Source: Bradysia coprophila
Lineage: Eukaryota; Arthropoda; Insecta; Diptera; Sciaridae
Length of the DNA: 64,000 bases
Reading direction: 5' to 3'
Assembly: GCF_014529535.1 (NCBI RefSeq)
Contig: NW_023503313.1
Coordinates: 1,352,796 to 1,416,795, forward strand
Shown: positions 10,935 through 22,860 of the stretch, piece by piece
Layout: every line of letters begins with the position of its first letter
How positions within the stretch are numbered: the first letter of the stretch is position 1
Program-made: the position numbers and the translations under genes
Notes under the pieces: generated by a model
Database searches by the model: none
What the model saw: the letters and a program-made list of their open reading frames with translations, nothing else
What the model was told of the DNA's origin: nothing

Positions 10935-13756
10935 ATGGCCAACACTGCACACCTTTTCCGTAGACAGAGCTCTAGAGATCTAGTTCCGTCGTCATATCAC
11001 AATCAGAGAAGCATTGATAATTTGGAACTGAAGGTAAGCGAAATGAATAGAAAAACAATACTAACAATTGGGCTGGGCATCCTATAAAATGTTCATAATA
11101 TCTCGAAATCTCGCCTATAAAATGCACATAGTTAACCTTCCACTTCATAAACTATTGTACAAGCATGTCAGACTCTGCATATTCAGTCAGGGATCATTAG
11201 CGATTATTTCTAGTTCTGAAATAAAGTTTGTTCCGTTCGAAACATTAAGGAACTACGTGGAAGATTAGTAAGAGCCGAAAATGGATCCCGAATGTCAATG
11301 TATGGTGCAACAAATGCAGCATTCGTCTCCGATAGTAGTCCACAGAATAATCAGAGTTTCGAAGCACCGAAAGCTAATCCAACGATACCGGCTGAAGATA
11401 TAGTACAAGAGAAGCCAGAAGATGAGCGCGAAAATTGGGACAGTAAGCTGACGTTTCTATTGGCTACGATAGGGTAAAAAGGGACAACATTAAACACTAT
11501 CGAAATTCACTCATCTCCATTTCAGATATGCTGTTGGACTTGGCAATGTATGGCGTTTTCCTTATTTGGCCCAAAAAAATGGCGGTGGAGCGTTTTTGGT
11601 GCCATACTTCCTGATGTTATGCATACAAGGAATTCCAATTTTTTTTCTTGAGCTAGCAATCGGACAACGATTACGAAAGGGAGCCGTCGGCGTATGGCAA
11701 GAGGTGCGTATGAAAATTTCACCGGATATCCGAGCACCAACCTTAACTTGCATCTTGTTATTTCATGCAGATATCGCCGTATTTAGGCGGAATTGGTATA
11801 TCATCGGCAGTTGTTAGCTATATTGTAGCGCTGTACTACAATACAATTATCGCTTGGTGTTTAATTTACTTGCTACACAGCTTTGAATCGCCACTACCTT
11901 GGGCTGAATGCCCGAAAAGACTATACTCAAATTTTACTTATGACATCGAGCCAGAATGTGTGGCGTCATCTCCTACGCAATTTTATTGGTACCGTTCCAC
12001 TCTCCAGTCGTCGCCCAGCGTGGATGTGCCTGAAGCTTTTAATTATAATGTTGCCATAGCTCTGCTAACAGCCTGGTTTTTGGTTTACATTTGTATGGTT
12101 CAGGGAATAACATCATCCGGGAAAATTGTCTACATAACAGCAATTTTCCCGTATGTCGTCCTCATCATATTCTTCTTCAGAGGAATTACGTTAAAAGGTA
12201 AATTTTGGGCACACTTTTTTTTAGAGTGAACAACTGATTGATTCTAAAATTCTAGGAGCTGCAGATGGCGTTGCACATCTGTTCACTCCAAGATGGTCCG
12301 CACTATTAGATCCCGTTGTTTGGTTAGAAGCGGGTACCCAGATTTTCTTTTCCTTGGGTCTGGCATTCGGTGGCCTGATCGCGTTCAGTTCATACAACCC
12401 GGCAAATAATAATTGCTATCGGGACGCTATATTAGTGTCATTGACTAACTGCACAACGTCCATGTTTGCCGGTGTGGTAGTGTTTTCAGTCATCGGTTTT
12501 AAGGTGATTTTTTATCAAGAAAATCGCTCGGACTTTCTTATTAAGTTAAATTTGACCTAGGCAACGTCCACCTACGACAAATGCTTGGAGGAAAGGGCAG
12601 CACTGATCCATGCGAATCAGTCGAATACAATATTACCCGTGTGTGATCTACAGAAGGAACTAGATAATGTAAGTCGATTTACGTAACAAGTCCGTTCAGC
12701 AATACAACATTCCCCTTTCAGAGTGCTTCTGGTACGGGGTTGGCTTTTATCATTTTTACGGAAGCTATAAACCAGTTCCCTGGCGCACAATTTTGGGCTG
12801 TGCTGTTCTTCTTGATGCTGTTCACTCTCGGTATCGATTCACAATTTGGTACTTTGGAAGGAGTGGCAACGTCATTGGTCGATATGAAATTGTTTCCAAA
12901 TTTATCAAAGGAGAAAATTATTGGCGTAAATAAGTCGTAGAAAAGTTCGACAGTTCGATGGTCTATAAATTCCTTTTTTTTGTCCCCAGATTCTATGCTG
13001 CTCTTGTTGCTTATTATCCACATGCTTTGCACACGGTGCCGGGAGCTATATTTTCCAATTGATGGACAGTTTTGCCGGAAATTTCCCGCTGCTGATCATA
13101 GCATTATGTGAATGTATAGGTATCAGCTATGTGTATGGAATCAAAAGGTATGCGAGACCATCATTCCCTAGCACAAGATTTTCTTTACGCTAATTCACGA
13201 CAACAACATTCAGATTTGCCGATGACATCGAATTGATGACTGGTTCCCGTCCATCGATGTACTGGATGCTGTGCTGGAAATACTTGTCTCCCATTGCGAT
13301 GATAACGATTCTAACAGCATCATTCATTGAACTAGCATCCGAAGGTAGCAGCTATCCGGCTTGGAATGCAGCAAAAGGGATAACTGAGAAATTAGAGTGG
13401 CCGCACTGGTGTATAGTGATGGCTATATTTCTAATTCTAGTATCGGTACTGTGGATACCAATTGTAGCAATTTCACGGTTCGTACGCTAAATTCAGTGTT
13501 TACTCAAAAATCTGTCTCCGAATATCGTTGATCGACATTGATTCTGTGATGTTTCAGATTACTTGGAGTGACTATCGTTGAGGACACCGATTCGGCGTGG
13601 TTTCCCGAATCTGAATTGCGCGAAATTCATGGCATTGTACCGTACGAACCGACTGAATTGGAAGCGATGTTATTCTGCATTAAACCGGACGGTACGGAGG
13701 GTATGTGTTTTCCGTCATATGGGTTAAGAGAACAAGTGTTACAGGAAGATGAGTGA
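10935..13756 (+). CDS. SLC6 sodium-coupled neutral amino acid transporter (B0AT2/NTT4-like)
   Basis: Ten exons join without a frame conflict: 10935-11033, 11250-11473, 11526-11703, 11771-12197, 12256-12503, 12561-12668, 12722-12925, 12990-13147, 13214-13477, 13558-13756, giving 702 codons. The protein begins [13 protein letters not shown] and has a cytosolic N-terminus. Near residues 105-130 it carries the neurotransmitter:sodium symporter signature [20 protein letters not shown], with the unwound TM1 GNVW and the TM6-like [15 protein letters not shown]. Twelve hydrophobic segments are expected. The large second extracellular loop contains glycosylation sequons (NFT) and paired cysteines. The tail has [14 protein letters not shown] and a [10 protein letters not shown] motif. 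Sequence style matches SLC6A15/17-type neutral amino acid transporters, which use the sodium gradient at the plasma membrane. Introns are mostly 52-67 bp; the exon 9 donor (GTTCGT) is weak but the frame demands it. The start is the first ATG of the open exon. AATAAA at 13826. Confidence 0.9.
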
Positions 13757-13831
13757 GCAGCATACTAGGTAATGTTATTATAACTCTGTACATAAATTCA
13801 ATTATTTTACCATAATTTTGTTGTGAATAAA

Positions 13832-16800
13832 CCACGCGGCTCTTAATTTGTAAGTCAATAACAAACAACAACAACAAAACCAAATTTACTGAGGATGAAA
13901 AGAACTGAAAATGAATTATTATTAGAAAACAAAAAACACAATAACTTGATGGCACTTAACATTAAATTAAATAACATTCATTCTGCGCATTCCTTTGAAA
14001 CACTAAATATAAACTTTAGAAATTGGTAAGAGACGAACCACCGCATGGTGGAATATAATTTTAAGGCCTACAAAATAAGCACACGATAACAATAAATAAA
14101 AGAATTCAGACAAGAAAATTTAACTGACGATAAAAAAACAAAGGAAAACTAAAATCGCGACAATAAGCGCACTTAGCAACACATAATAACGACGCTTTGA
14201 CAATATTTTGACAAAAAAAAAGTTTATAATTTGCCAAACAAAAGGAAAAAAAAATTTTGATTTTTGTTCCGAGTATTTTGCATTATCGCTTTTTATGTGC
14301 CTTTTTAAACAACATTATATACCGAGTCGTTGAACGAATTACCACTGAAAGTTATGGACCTAAGACGGTTTTTTATTTGATTTTTGATCGAGGATTTCAT
14401 TCGTTTAATTTAACAAATTTTAATTCTTCCTTCCGATCGAATTGATAACCGTTTAAACAAAATAAAAAAATGAAGAAGCCAACTGACACTAATAGCGGTA
14501 CTAATATAATGACGAAGCATAACGGAGGCACCCGGTTAAGACTATACAATTGAAGTCGTAAGTCCAATTTTTTGTCTGTTTTTTATGACAATAGTAATCA
14601 AGATAAATGATATGGAAAGTACAAACCTTCCACTTGTTCCGTAAAATTTAAATTATTTCACTTCGCATCCTTTAAATGAGTTCTTTAATTGGCTTCATCG
14701 TATTATGCAACAGTTACCTTTTAGATACATTGACAAAGCGATGAATTTATACCATTTGAACTATCTAACCAGCGAAACTTAGTTTTCATTTCTATCGGAC
14801 CTGTGATAGAATTTTAAAAAGTGTGTCTTGTGCTAAGACTAATCGCACATTGGATCTATTAACCTTCGAAGTCCTAGTTGGCTGCACCCACTTCTATCAT
14901 TTTCCCCAATAAATTGTTTCTGACTCACACGTCAAACGAAACAATTCCAGAAGTTACATTCCAAGAAGCTTTCTCAAAAACAGCATTATTCTTATAAAAC
15001 ATTTTGTTTTGAACTGCTTATTATGACCCAAAGTCCGTCCATAATTGAAATGAGCTGGATGGTTGTGAACATTGATTTTTGGGAAAGAAAAGGATTGAAA
15101 ACCTTGTAATTATAGGAGGTTTTCATGAAAATAATTGAATGTGCAACCGGTTGACGGTACATAAATTGTTCTTAACAAATATTCACATCCGCGTTCAAAT
15201 GACGATCGATTATTTTACAGACGCAAATTTAATTTATTAAAGAACAAAATTGTTAACCTGCACAACATTTCATACAAAAATAGAAAGTTTATAGATAAAA
15301 AAAGAAAAGTTTGCAAAATATTGATATTTAATATAATTTCTAAAATATTGAGCATCAGAGTTCGTGTAGTAGTATTTAAGGCTGTCCGTTGTTACTTAAT
15401 TTTATGTAAGGTTTTTTTTCTGTAATGTGAAATCACTAAATTTTTTGATAGGATAAAACAGATGATCACAACATTTTACATATTTGTGCTGCTCTGAAAT
15501 CAATAGAATTTAATTGTTGTTATTCCCGAGAACTGGATACACAGGACAAATTTTTGTTGAATTTGATGAAATTTCGTGAATACGAAAAGGTCAGAAGTTC
15601 ATTGAGAGCTTGTAAAGCACTATATGCTACTAAGGTCTGACATAAATCTCAAAATTCCTACTTTTCTTTCGAACGATCGATTCATGAAATTTCAATAAAT
15701 TTTTAACAATGAAGAAATCGGTTCTGATGGAAACAGTTCTTTTTTTTCGAAAATATCGCTAAATATCGCAGGACAGGTATTCACCATTCTACTATTCGCT
15801 TACGATTGTGAGAAAAATTATGGCTATAAAAGCTTATGTAAAAGCCCAAGAGAGCCCACAAACGAAATTAACTGTTACCGATCTATGTCTGTCAGCAAAA
15901 CATAAAAAAAAAATTACGGCAAATTAATGCTAAGTATTATACACTAAATGGATAAATTTTTACAAAGAGTAAGTGTAAGATTTCGTGAAATTTTCCTCTC
16001 ATTTTACATTAAGAAAATTTTCTTCGTTTTTCCAAAAACCAAAAATGAAATGAGAATGAAAACAGTGAGATAAATTACCGGGGAAGATGCAGATCGTCCG
16101 CGATGGATGAAGTTTGATAATAAAATATGTACTAAGATTGCGTGAACACGAATGACAATTAAGCTGTGGAATCAGTCACATCTTTTGATCTAAGTATTTT
16201 CAACACAGGCCAAAAATCTGTGTGCATATGAGTCCCTCATTAGAGTGTGGTTCGGAACTTACACCACGTAATAACACTAACATTTACCTGATACGAAAGA
16301 CAACTGTGCTACGACTTTTATTTTTGAACGCTACGAAGGAGCGAAAATGACCACGACAGAGTAAAGTAAACCAGGCAGGAAAGTCTGTCATGTAACTGAC
16401 GAATGCACATTATAAATAAAATTTTTAATGAAAGATTTGTCATGCCTGATAACTATGTCAAATTTTCAAATTTTGTCTTGGATTTTCATGAGAAATTTCA
16501 TTCTTCATGAGACTTTCATTACAGGCCTACGCTCGTTAGGAGCTTCTTAAAACTAAAATAAGAGGTTTGAGCAAACATTTTTCGTACATCGGGTAGTGAA
16601 ACAATATGTGTGGACAAAGCTTAAAACCCATTGCCTTATGAGGGACTGATCTGAAATGCACGCATACAGGCACTCATTCTCACATATTCATAGTTTAATC
16701 AGTGTTTACAAACAATTTGCTATTTAATATCACGCTAGGCGCAGCTCATCATTTGTTTTGTCGTTGTGGTCGATAAAGCGGTAAAAATCGAAATTGGTTC

Positions 16801-19800
16801 GACTTCAAAATAAACAAAATTAGTTTTCGAATTCCATTTGCTTCCGGATCGAAGCTATGAAAAAAGAAAACGATTAGCCAGTTATAAACCTTTCGAAAAC
16901 ATATGCTCTATCCCCAGTAAATTGAAACCCATTGTGTATTATTCATGGAATGTTTAAAGTAAGTCATTTATCGTGTAAGAGTCTTTTTTATAAACGTTAA
17001 GGAAAACTTCCACCGACAAACAATATCCATTTTCCAAAAATGGAAATGAAAATTTCTCCGTTTATTTAACGATAGTTAATAGGTAAGCAATATTATTTTA
17101 ACAAAGTGAAAACGAAAGAAGAAGAATAAACCGTTAATAGAGATTGAAGATGATTCGAGAGGTTAAAAAATGTTATGAGATTGATTGAATTAAATTGTTC
17201 GGATGGGGGAAGAAAAGTGTAAATAACAAACACGAAATTATGGTTAATGGAAACGAGCGTACGGGAATGAAAAGTCGAAAATCTAAACATTTCATGAAAT
17301 AAGACTAATAAAGTAATAATAAAGAAAAGGCATATCTAAATTATAATAATGTAAACAAGAAAAACAAAACAAGAAAAATGAAATGTAGCCGATTATAATT
17401 AAAATAGAAAATTTAAAAATCCATATTTACAAAACCATACAAAACAAACAAAACACAAACAGACACAAACAAAAGGAAAGAAAATAATGAATAAAAACAC
17501 AAAAAATAATTACGACAATAAATCAAGTTCTTATATTTAAAGTAGTCTAGCAATCAAAAATGAAGAGAAAAAAAAAGAAAATTGTAAACATACAATTGAT
17601 GGACAATAATATCTAACGAACTAAATAATTGAAAGAGCATAACAATAGTATATCTCTAGATATATGATTTAGTTGTAATACAATTCGAACAAGAGACGTA
17701 TATTTTACCATACACCCACTTCAATTGCAATTTACGTTAAGTTATAGTGGCATGACACATGAAAAATCACATAATATAAAATAAGGTTTCTAAAATCAAT
17801 TTAAGCGCATCACGACAAGTCAATCGAAATTTGTCGTGGACAGTGGATTAGGTGAAAAGTATTTCATAATTTCAGTGTAATTGTAAACGATTGAACAATA
17901 TATCGATGACTGACCCCATTGGGTATACTGGATTGAACCACAATTCTCCAAAAGTAGGGAAAGTGAAACCGCGGACACAGCAAACAAATTGAATGGTTGT
18001 TGGCTATGGGAATTGGGACACGACTGTTGAGAAAAGGGTAGTTTGTTGTTTTTCCAGTAATGACTGAATGGTACCCAAGAAAGACAAAACACTTATTGTG
18101 ATTGGTGGCTAAGAAAGAAAAACTTACTTTGGCAAACACCCAAAATTTACCATACCTCATTCTCCACCTCATTCTCCACCGTCTCTTCCAATTCTAAAAG
18201 CTTGCTAGGAAACGTTATAAAATCGTTATTAAATCAAGAGTCTCTCAGAGGACAATTACTTGAAAACGAGACACTCTAGAGGGGCTAGCGACTGTATAGG
18301 GGACATCTGGAAATTTTATTAAAGAAGGCAAACCGCACATTTAAGTAATGATCGATTTACTTCGCAAACCACTGGTATCAATTGTTTGTTGTTTTTTTTT
18401 AAATAATATTATGCAAAGAGTGGATGGTTCGTTGAGTATTTTATTCAATCACTTAAGTCAATTGAAATATAGGGATGTTGTGATTTTTCGTTTCGGTTGT
18501 TCTTTTAGGGAGCGTGTAAAATTTGTGTTGATTGTCAAAAGCTTGGGAATAGAATACTTTAACATGCATCCAGTAATCCCATTATTCAGTTTTAGTCAAG
18601 TGTTCCGTGTGTTCAGATTTTGTTACAGGAAGGATAAACAACAAAATCTCACACTTAAAACTTTCTACATCTTCAATCGCTGTAATCCCCATTAACTGTT
18701 GTAAATTGTAATTGAATTGACTAAAAAAATTATAATTTTTAGCCACATAAAACTCTTGCAAGAATTTTTTTTTGTGCCCAACAATGAAATCGTAACAAAA
18801 TTAATGTTTCAATTTTCACACATCCTTTTTTCGAAAAATAGTTTTCTGTACATTTGAAAACCATAAACATATTCCGAAAATGAACAAAAAAAAAACTAAA
18901 GTCGGAAAGACATCCAACAAGTACGATTAAGTACGGCAGAATTTTAATTTTATTTAAATGGAAAATAGCCTGTACGAATTCAAAAGTGCAATGAAAGTAA
19001 AAATAATTAATTAATAAAAAAAAAGTTTATCTCATCAATGAAGAAACCCCCCCCAAATATAAATGTGTTGTTGTTATTTCAATGAAATTATAAATTAAAT
19101 TATATTATGAATGTTCCAAAAATAAAAAGTGAAAAAAATTTAAATGATATTTTAAAATGTTAAAAAAAAGTAATTATTGTAAAAGTTAAAAAAAAGAATA
19201 AAATAATAATTTTACGTGGAAATTTCTGATGAAAAGTATATACAAATATATATGAATGAATTAGAATAGAGAAATGTGCCAGTATGTTTTCGTTTCTTTA
19301 AATAACACGCAGAATTCTACAACTACATATGTATGCTTGAAAGATAAACGCCTTCTCTTACAATGTAGAATCTAATTGGGCCCATTATTGAGTTTTGAGA
19401 CTACAAAAATTTGGTATATTTTGAAGAATAAAAATTAAAGAAAATCAGCCTCTGAAGTCCATCTTCATTGAAATATTGAGAGATTCTTCACTCCGAACTT
19501 GATGGTAAAACCGTATAGTTTCGATTGTTTGTGTACATCAGCTGAAAAACAGCTGAAGCAAACACCAGTGTGACTGTAAAGTTCTTGAGGCTTTCGGCAT
19601 TAGTTTGAGTGTTTCTTCTCTCGTTCGGTTTTGTAAATTAGATCATTAACCAGCCAGCCCTTTGAAGTAGTTGCAAAAGATGTTGCAGAAAACATTTTCC
19701 CTTCACGAAGTTTGCAACGACTGTAGGCAGGTGGAATGGTGTTCATGTGAAAGTGCAAGCAGCTCTGAATATTGTGTTATATCTCACAACTTAGCACTAA

Positions 19801-19822
19801 GTCAGGGCCTATTTTTAAGCGT
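13832..19822. other. Six-kilobase gene-free, AT-rich interval
   Basis: No exon chain, conserved frame or complete element could be supported. The region is dominated by A/T runs and short chance frames (for example 17820-18172, 18348-18695). A second AATAAA near 14093 could extend the SLC6 3' UTR. The only recognisable element is a single MITE end at 16352-16380. Confidence 0.4.
16352..16380. repeat. Solo end of the CACGGCAGAG MITE family
   Basis: CACGACAGAGTAAAGTAAAC continuing to CCAGGCAGGA matches the terminal 29 bp of the MITEs at 4372 and 51545. No opposite end lies nearby, so this is a truncated copy. Confidence 0.65.
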
Positions 19823-20740
19823 TTAATCCGAGGGGGAAACCACTTCTTTTTTCGGGTGATTAACTGGTGATTAACATGATTAACCGTGATTAACATGATT
19901 AACCGGTGATTAACATGATTAATCAGTGATTAACGGGTGAATGACGTTTGTGGATTGGGGATGAAAAGTCGAAGTCAAATGAAAACTTCAACCCCTATGC
20001 ATAATGCATATATATTGCAAGGGTGAGTGATTTTAAAGTCATATCTTCCCATTTCCACAGGTAACTGTTCAATGTTTGCAATTTTGCATAATTTTGGTGA
20101 TATGTTCCTTTCCATTTCACCGAGGTTTTAAAATGACAAGGATAGTTTCCATGGAAATGATCTACACGCGTGATGCGTCTAATTCGAAGTATGAAGTCGA
20201 TATCTGAGGAACTACTGAACCGATTTTGGAAATAATCATGAAAGCAAGTTACGAATTTTGAGCATAAAAAATTTCAGTGAAATCCTTATTTTTCGTCGTA
20301 TTCTCTAGAGGCTTTTCAGTTTTTCCACAATAAGTGCCGAACCGAACCCGATAAACTTCATGTCGAGCTCAAAATTAATTACCACCTTTCAGGGAAAAAT
20401 TAAATTTTATGAAAATCGGCTCAAATGTCTCACAAATTTGGTTAGAAAAAAGCTTGTTTTATCAGTTTTTCGACAATATCTTCCGAACCGACTTTACGTC
20501 AGGCTCAAAATTCATAGCTTTTCACTGTCTTTCAAGCAAAAAAAAAAAAAAATTATCAAAATCGGTTGAGTAGTTTATGAGATATCTGAGTAGTTATGAT
20601 GCCGACAATATCTTGGCTGTAAACTTTGGGGAAGTCACACACGACAGTTGACTATAAAATGACGGATTTCATACACAAATTAACCTCCTGTGATGATTCC
20701 CCTCGCCGTGATTATGTGGTGAATTTATTTTTATGCTTAA

Positions 20741-20905
20741 GGGGCTGTTCACATGTGACGTCACGCTATTTTAAGGAATTTTCGACAACCCCCTCCCCCT
20801 CGTCACGCAAAAAGGGTCTAATTTGACCCAAATTTGTTAGAACCGTCACGTTTTGCTATACCCCACTCCCCCCATTCAAGTGTAACGTTATATGTGAACA
20901 GCCCC
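20741..20905. mobile_element. MITE with GGGGCTGTTCACAT ends (PIF/Harbinger-like)
   Basis: A 165-bp element with ends GGGGCTGTTCACATGTGACG and ATATGTGAACAGCCCC, flanked by TAA on both sides (20738-20740 and 20906-20908). The 3-bp TAA duplication and G-rich ends suit PIF/Harbinger. It lies inside the TTAA-flanked element and so is the younger insertion. Confidence 0.75.
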
Positions 20906-21174
20906 TAATCATCAGAAGTGGTGTGTTCTCGCGATCTACACAAGGTAAATATATGAGCGGAGGTAATGCCATATATAACATAACCGAATCAGATGTGCAG
21001 TGGCACGAAAGTTCGATACAAACGTCACCTCATCCCTTCGTTAAAAGCAAAAAATTGCATAAAAATTACCCACCTGTTTTGTGATAGGCACATTTGACAT
21101 ATGCCTTTATTGTTAGGATTTAGTGTAAGTGTTATTATTCGGCATTTATGGACTAAAAATCTGACGTTTCCCAG

Positions 21175-21352
21175 GACCTATTTTAGGGAATTAAAATTCC
21201 ATAAATTCCTTAAAATTCCCGAAAATTCCTCAAAATTCCCGAAATTCAGAAGTTGTTCAACATGAAGTCTTGAAAGTAAATAAGTCAAAAAATTACTAAA
21301 AAATTGTGGAATGTTAGAGAATTAATTCCCTTAAAATAGGCCCTGACGTTGC
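21175..21352. repeat. MITE with GGRCCTATTTTA ends
   Basis: Left end AGGACCTATTTTAGGGAATT and right end AATTCCCTTAAAATAGGCCCT are inverted around a run of AAATTCC(C/T) words. A relative with ends AGGGCCTATTTTAAGGAATT and TTTAAAATACCCT lies at about 47191-47268. Neither has coding capacity. Confidence 0.6.
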
Positions 21353-21639
21353 CTATTGTCCAAAAACACTAAAATATGTCTAAAACGATAAAATATACGA
21401 TTTTATAACCTTACTTCGCATTTTCTAGTAATAATACCTTGTTAACGCATTTGGTTTCAATTTTTACTAAAAACAAAAATATACTAAATTTTGAGAATAA
21501 CCAGTGATTAACATGATTAACATTGATTAACATGATTAACAGTGATTAACACGCTGTTAATCAGAGTGGTTTCTCCCTCGGTTTAATCTTTAAAATTAAA
21601 TAGAAAACTTAAACGAGCCATCAGAACAGTCGGAGCGTT

Positions 21640-21990
21640 TGCTGCGACTGAGCCCCGTACGAACCCGTATATCTATTGCGTACGTGACCCTAGTGCGTCT
21701 GTCGCCCTACTTTGACCGTTAGCCTATTGCGCCCGTAAATGTAGTTAAAGTAAAATTATTATGAAATGTTTACATCTTAGAAATTGCGCATAGCGCAATT
21801 ACGAAGCCCCGTACGACGTTCCTTTCAAATGCAACACAAATTTCAAATTGACCTAAAATCTCCTCAGTCCTATATTAACCTATATTTATCTATAAATAAA
21901 CAATTTATTAATAAATATGCTAGAATATTGCTCAAAATAAGTATCTATACCGTTATATAGCTCACTACTTTGAAGAATAATTTATTTAAA
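21640..21990 (-). repeat. Partial copy of the CGTACGAAGT interspersed repeat
   Basis: AGCCCCGTACGA at about 21806 followed by AAATTTCAAATT and CCTATATTTATCTATAAATA is the reverse complement of the right end of the repeat at 28581-29635. Only the terminal part is present. Boundaries are approximate. Confidence 0.45.
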
Positions 21991-22003
21991 AGGAAATAGT
22001 TAT

Positions 22004-22185
22004 TTACATGACTAGGGATAAAAAGATGAAAAGTAGAGTTTTCGTGTGAATTTTGTTGATCCGAGGCGAAGCCGAAAACGAGACTTTTCATTTTTATCCC
22101 GAGTTATGTAATGGATTTTACATGCTGAGGGCGTCGAAAGTAGTGCTTCAAACATGAAAAGTACGGTTTTCGACGCATGTAGCCT
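22004..22185. repeat. Paired adjacent hairpins
   Basis: Hairpin one (about 22004-22112) has arms CATGACTAGGGATAAAAAGA and TTTTTATCCCGAGTTATGTA around GAGGCGAAGCCG. Hairpin two (about 22118-22185) has arms around GGCGTCGAAA and TTTTCGACGC. The outer part of hairpin one recurs, inverted, at about 45690-45812, so this is a repeat family rather than a chance fold. Confidence 0.55.
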
Positions 22186-22386
22186 TTAAACTAATTACAA
22201 ATACAAACTTAACTCCTGAATTTATACAATTTAAGATAAAACCGAACATTCTACACCCTTCTATAATCGAACGAAGTCCTCTGTACGTTCTACAACTTAC
22301 TGGTACTTTCTATTCTAGAAAAGTCTGGTCTATTTGTACGTAGCCGTTCGGCGTTTCTCCCATCTCCCATTTATGTTGTTTCGGTC

Positions 22387-22442
22387 CTTCATTATGTCTA
22401 CCAATCACCATTGTTATCATTGGTAGACATAGTGAAGGACTC
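22387..22442. repeat. Short inverted repeat
   Basis: GTCCTTCATTATGTCTACCA and TTGGTAGACATAGTGAAGGA form a hairpin of about 55 bp. Function unknown. Confidence 0.5.
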
Positions 22443-22721
22443 TTTCATATGGGACAAGTGGGTTGACCTGTAGAGGCGCCACATTTTTTTCATAGTACTT
22501 CATTCTCTGTGGCTTATTTTCATGTGAACAAACTTCACATTTGTCATTACAGCACAAATTTCACAATATGAAGTTGCTTCACATGAAAATAAGCGCAGTG
22601 ACAGCAGTAATTTTATGACAGAATGTACTAAAACATGTAAAAACTCTACTATATTTCTTCTTAGTTTATGAACGTCATTCTCCTATATGGTCTAACTATT
22701 ATAACAGTGTTCAAAGAGCGT

Positions 22722-22832
22722 AAAAACAGGGGAAAAAACCAGTTAAATTAACTGATCTCGATGGGTGATACGTCAAAGTTTGTATGAAAAAAGGGGAAAA
22801 AACCAGTTAATTCAACTGATCTCGATGGATGA
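22722..22832. repeat. Two-copy direct repeat of about 63 bp
   Basis: GGGGAAAAAACCAGTTAA followed by AACTGATCTCGATGG(G/A)TGAT occurs twice in tandem with few differences, just outside the LINE insertion. Confidence 0.6.
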
Positions 22833-22860
22833 TATGTCAAAATGAGAACTCTCTTTGAAT

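Larger units (their letters stand above)
19827..21582. mobile_element. TTAA-flanked DNA element with CCGAGGGGGAAACCACT ends
   Basis: Left end TCCGAGGGGGAAACCACT and right end AGTGGTTTCTCCCTCGGT are inverted and flanked by TTAA at 19823-19826 and 21583-21586. Subterminal regions on both sides are built of GTGATTAACATGATTAAC words. The TTAA target suggests piggyBac or Kolobok ancestry. About 1.76 kb long with no transposase frame. The interior contains a nested MITE at 20741-20905, another repeat near 21175-21350, and a block of CCGAACCGA/AAAATCGG-type repeats. A 250-bp relative lies at 50563-50812. Confidence 0.7.

Noticed and set aside
17820-18695. Several overlapping frames of 90-115 codons on both strands
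   Set aside because: Residue composition follows base composition, with no motifs, signal peptides or exon joins.
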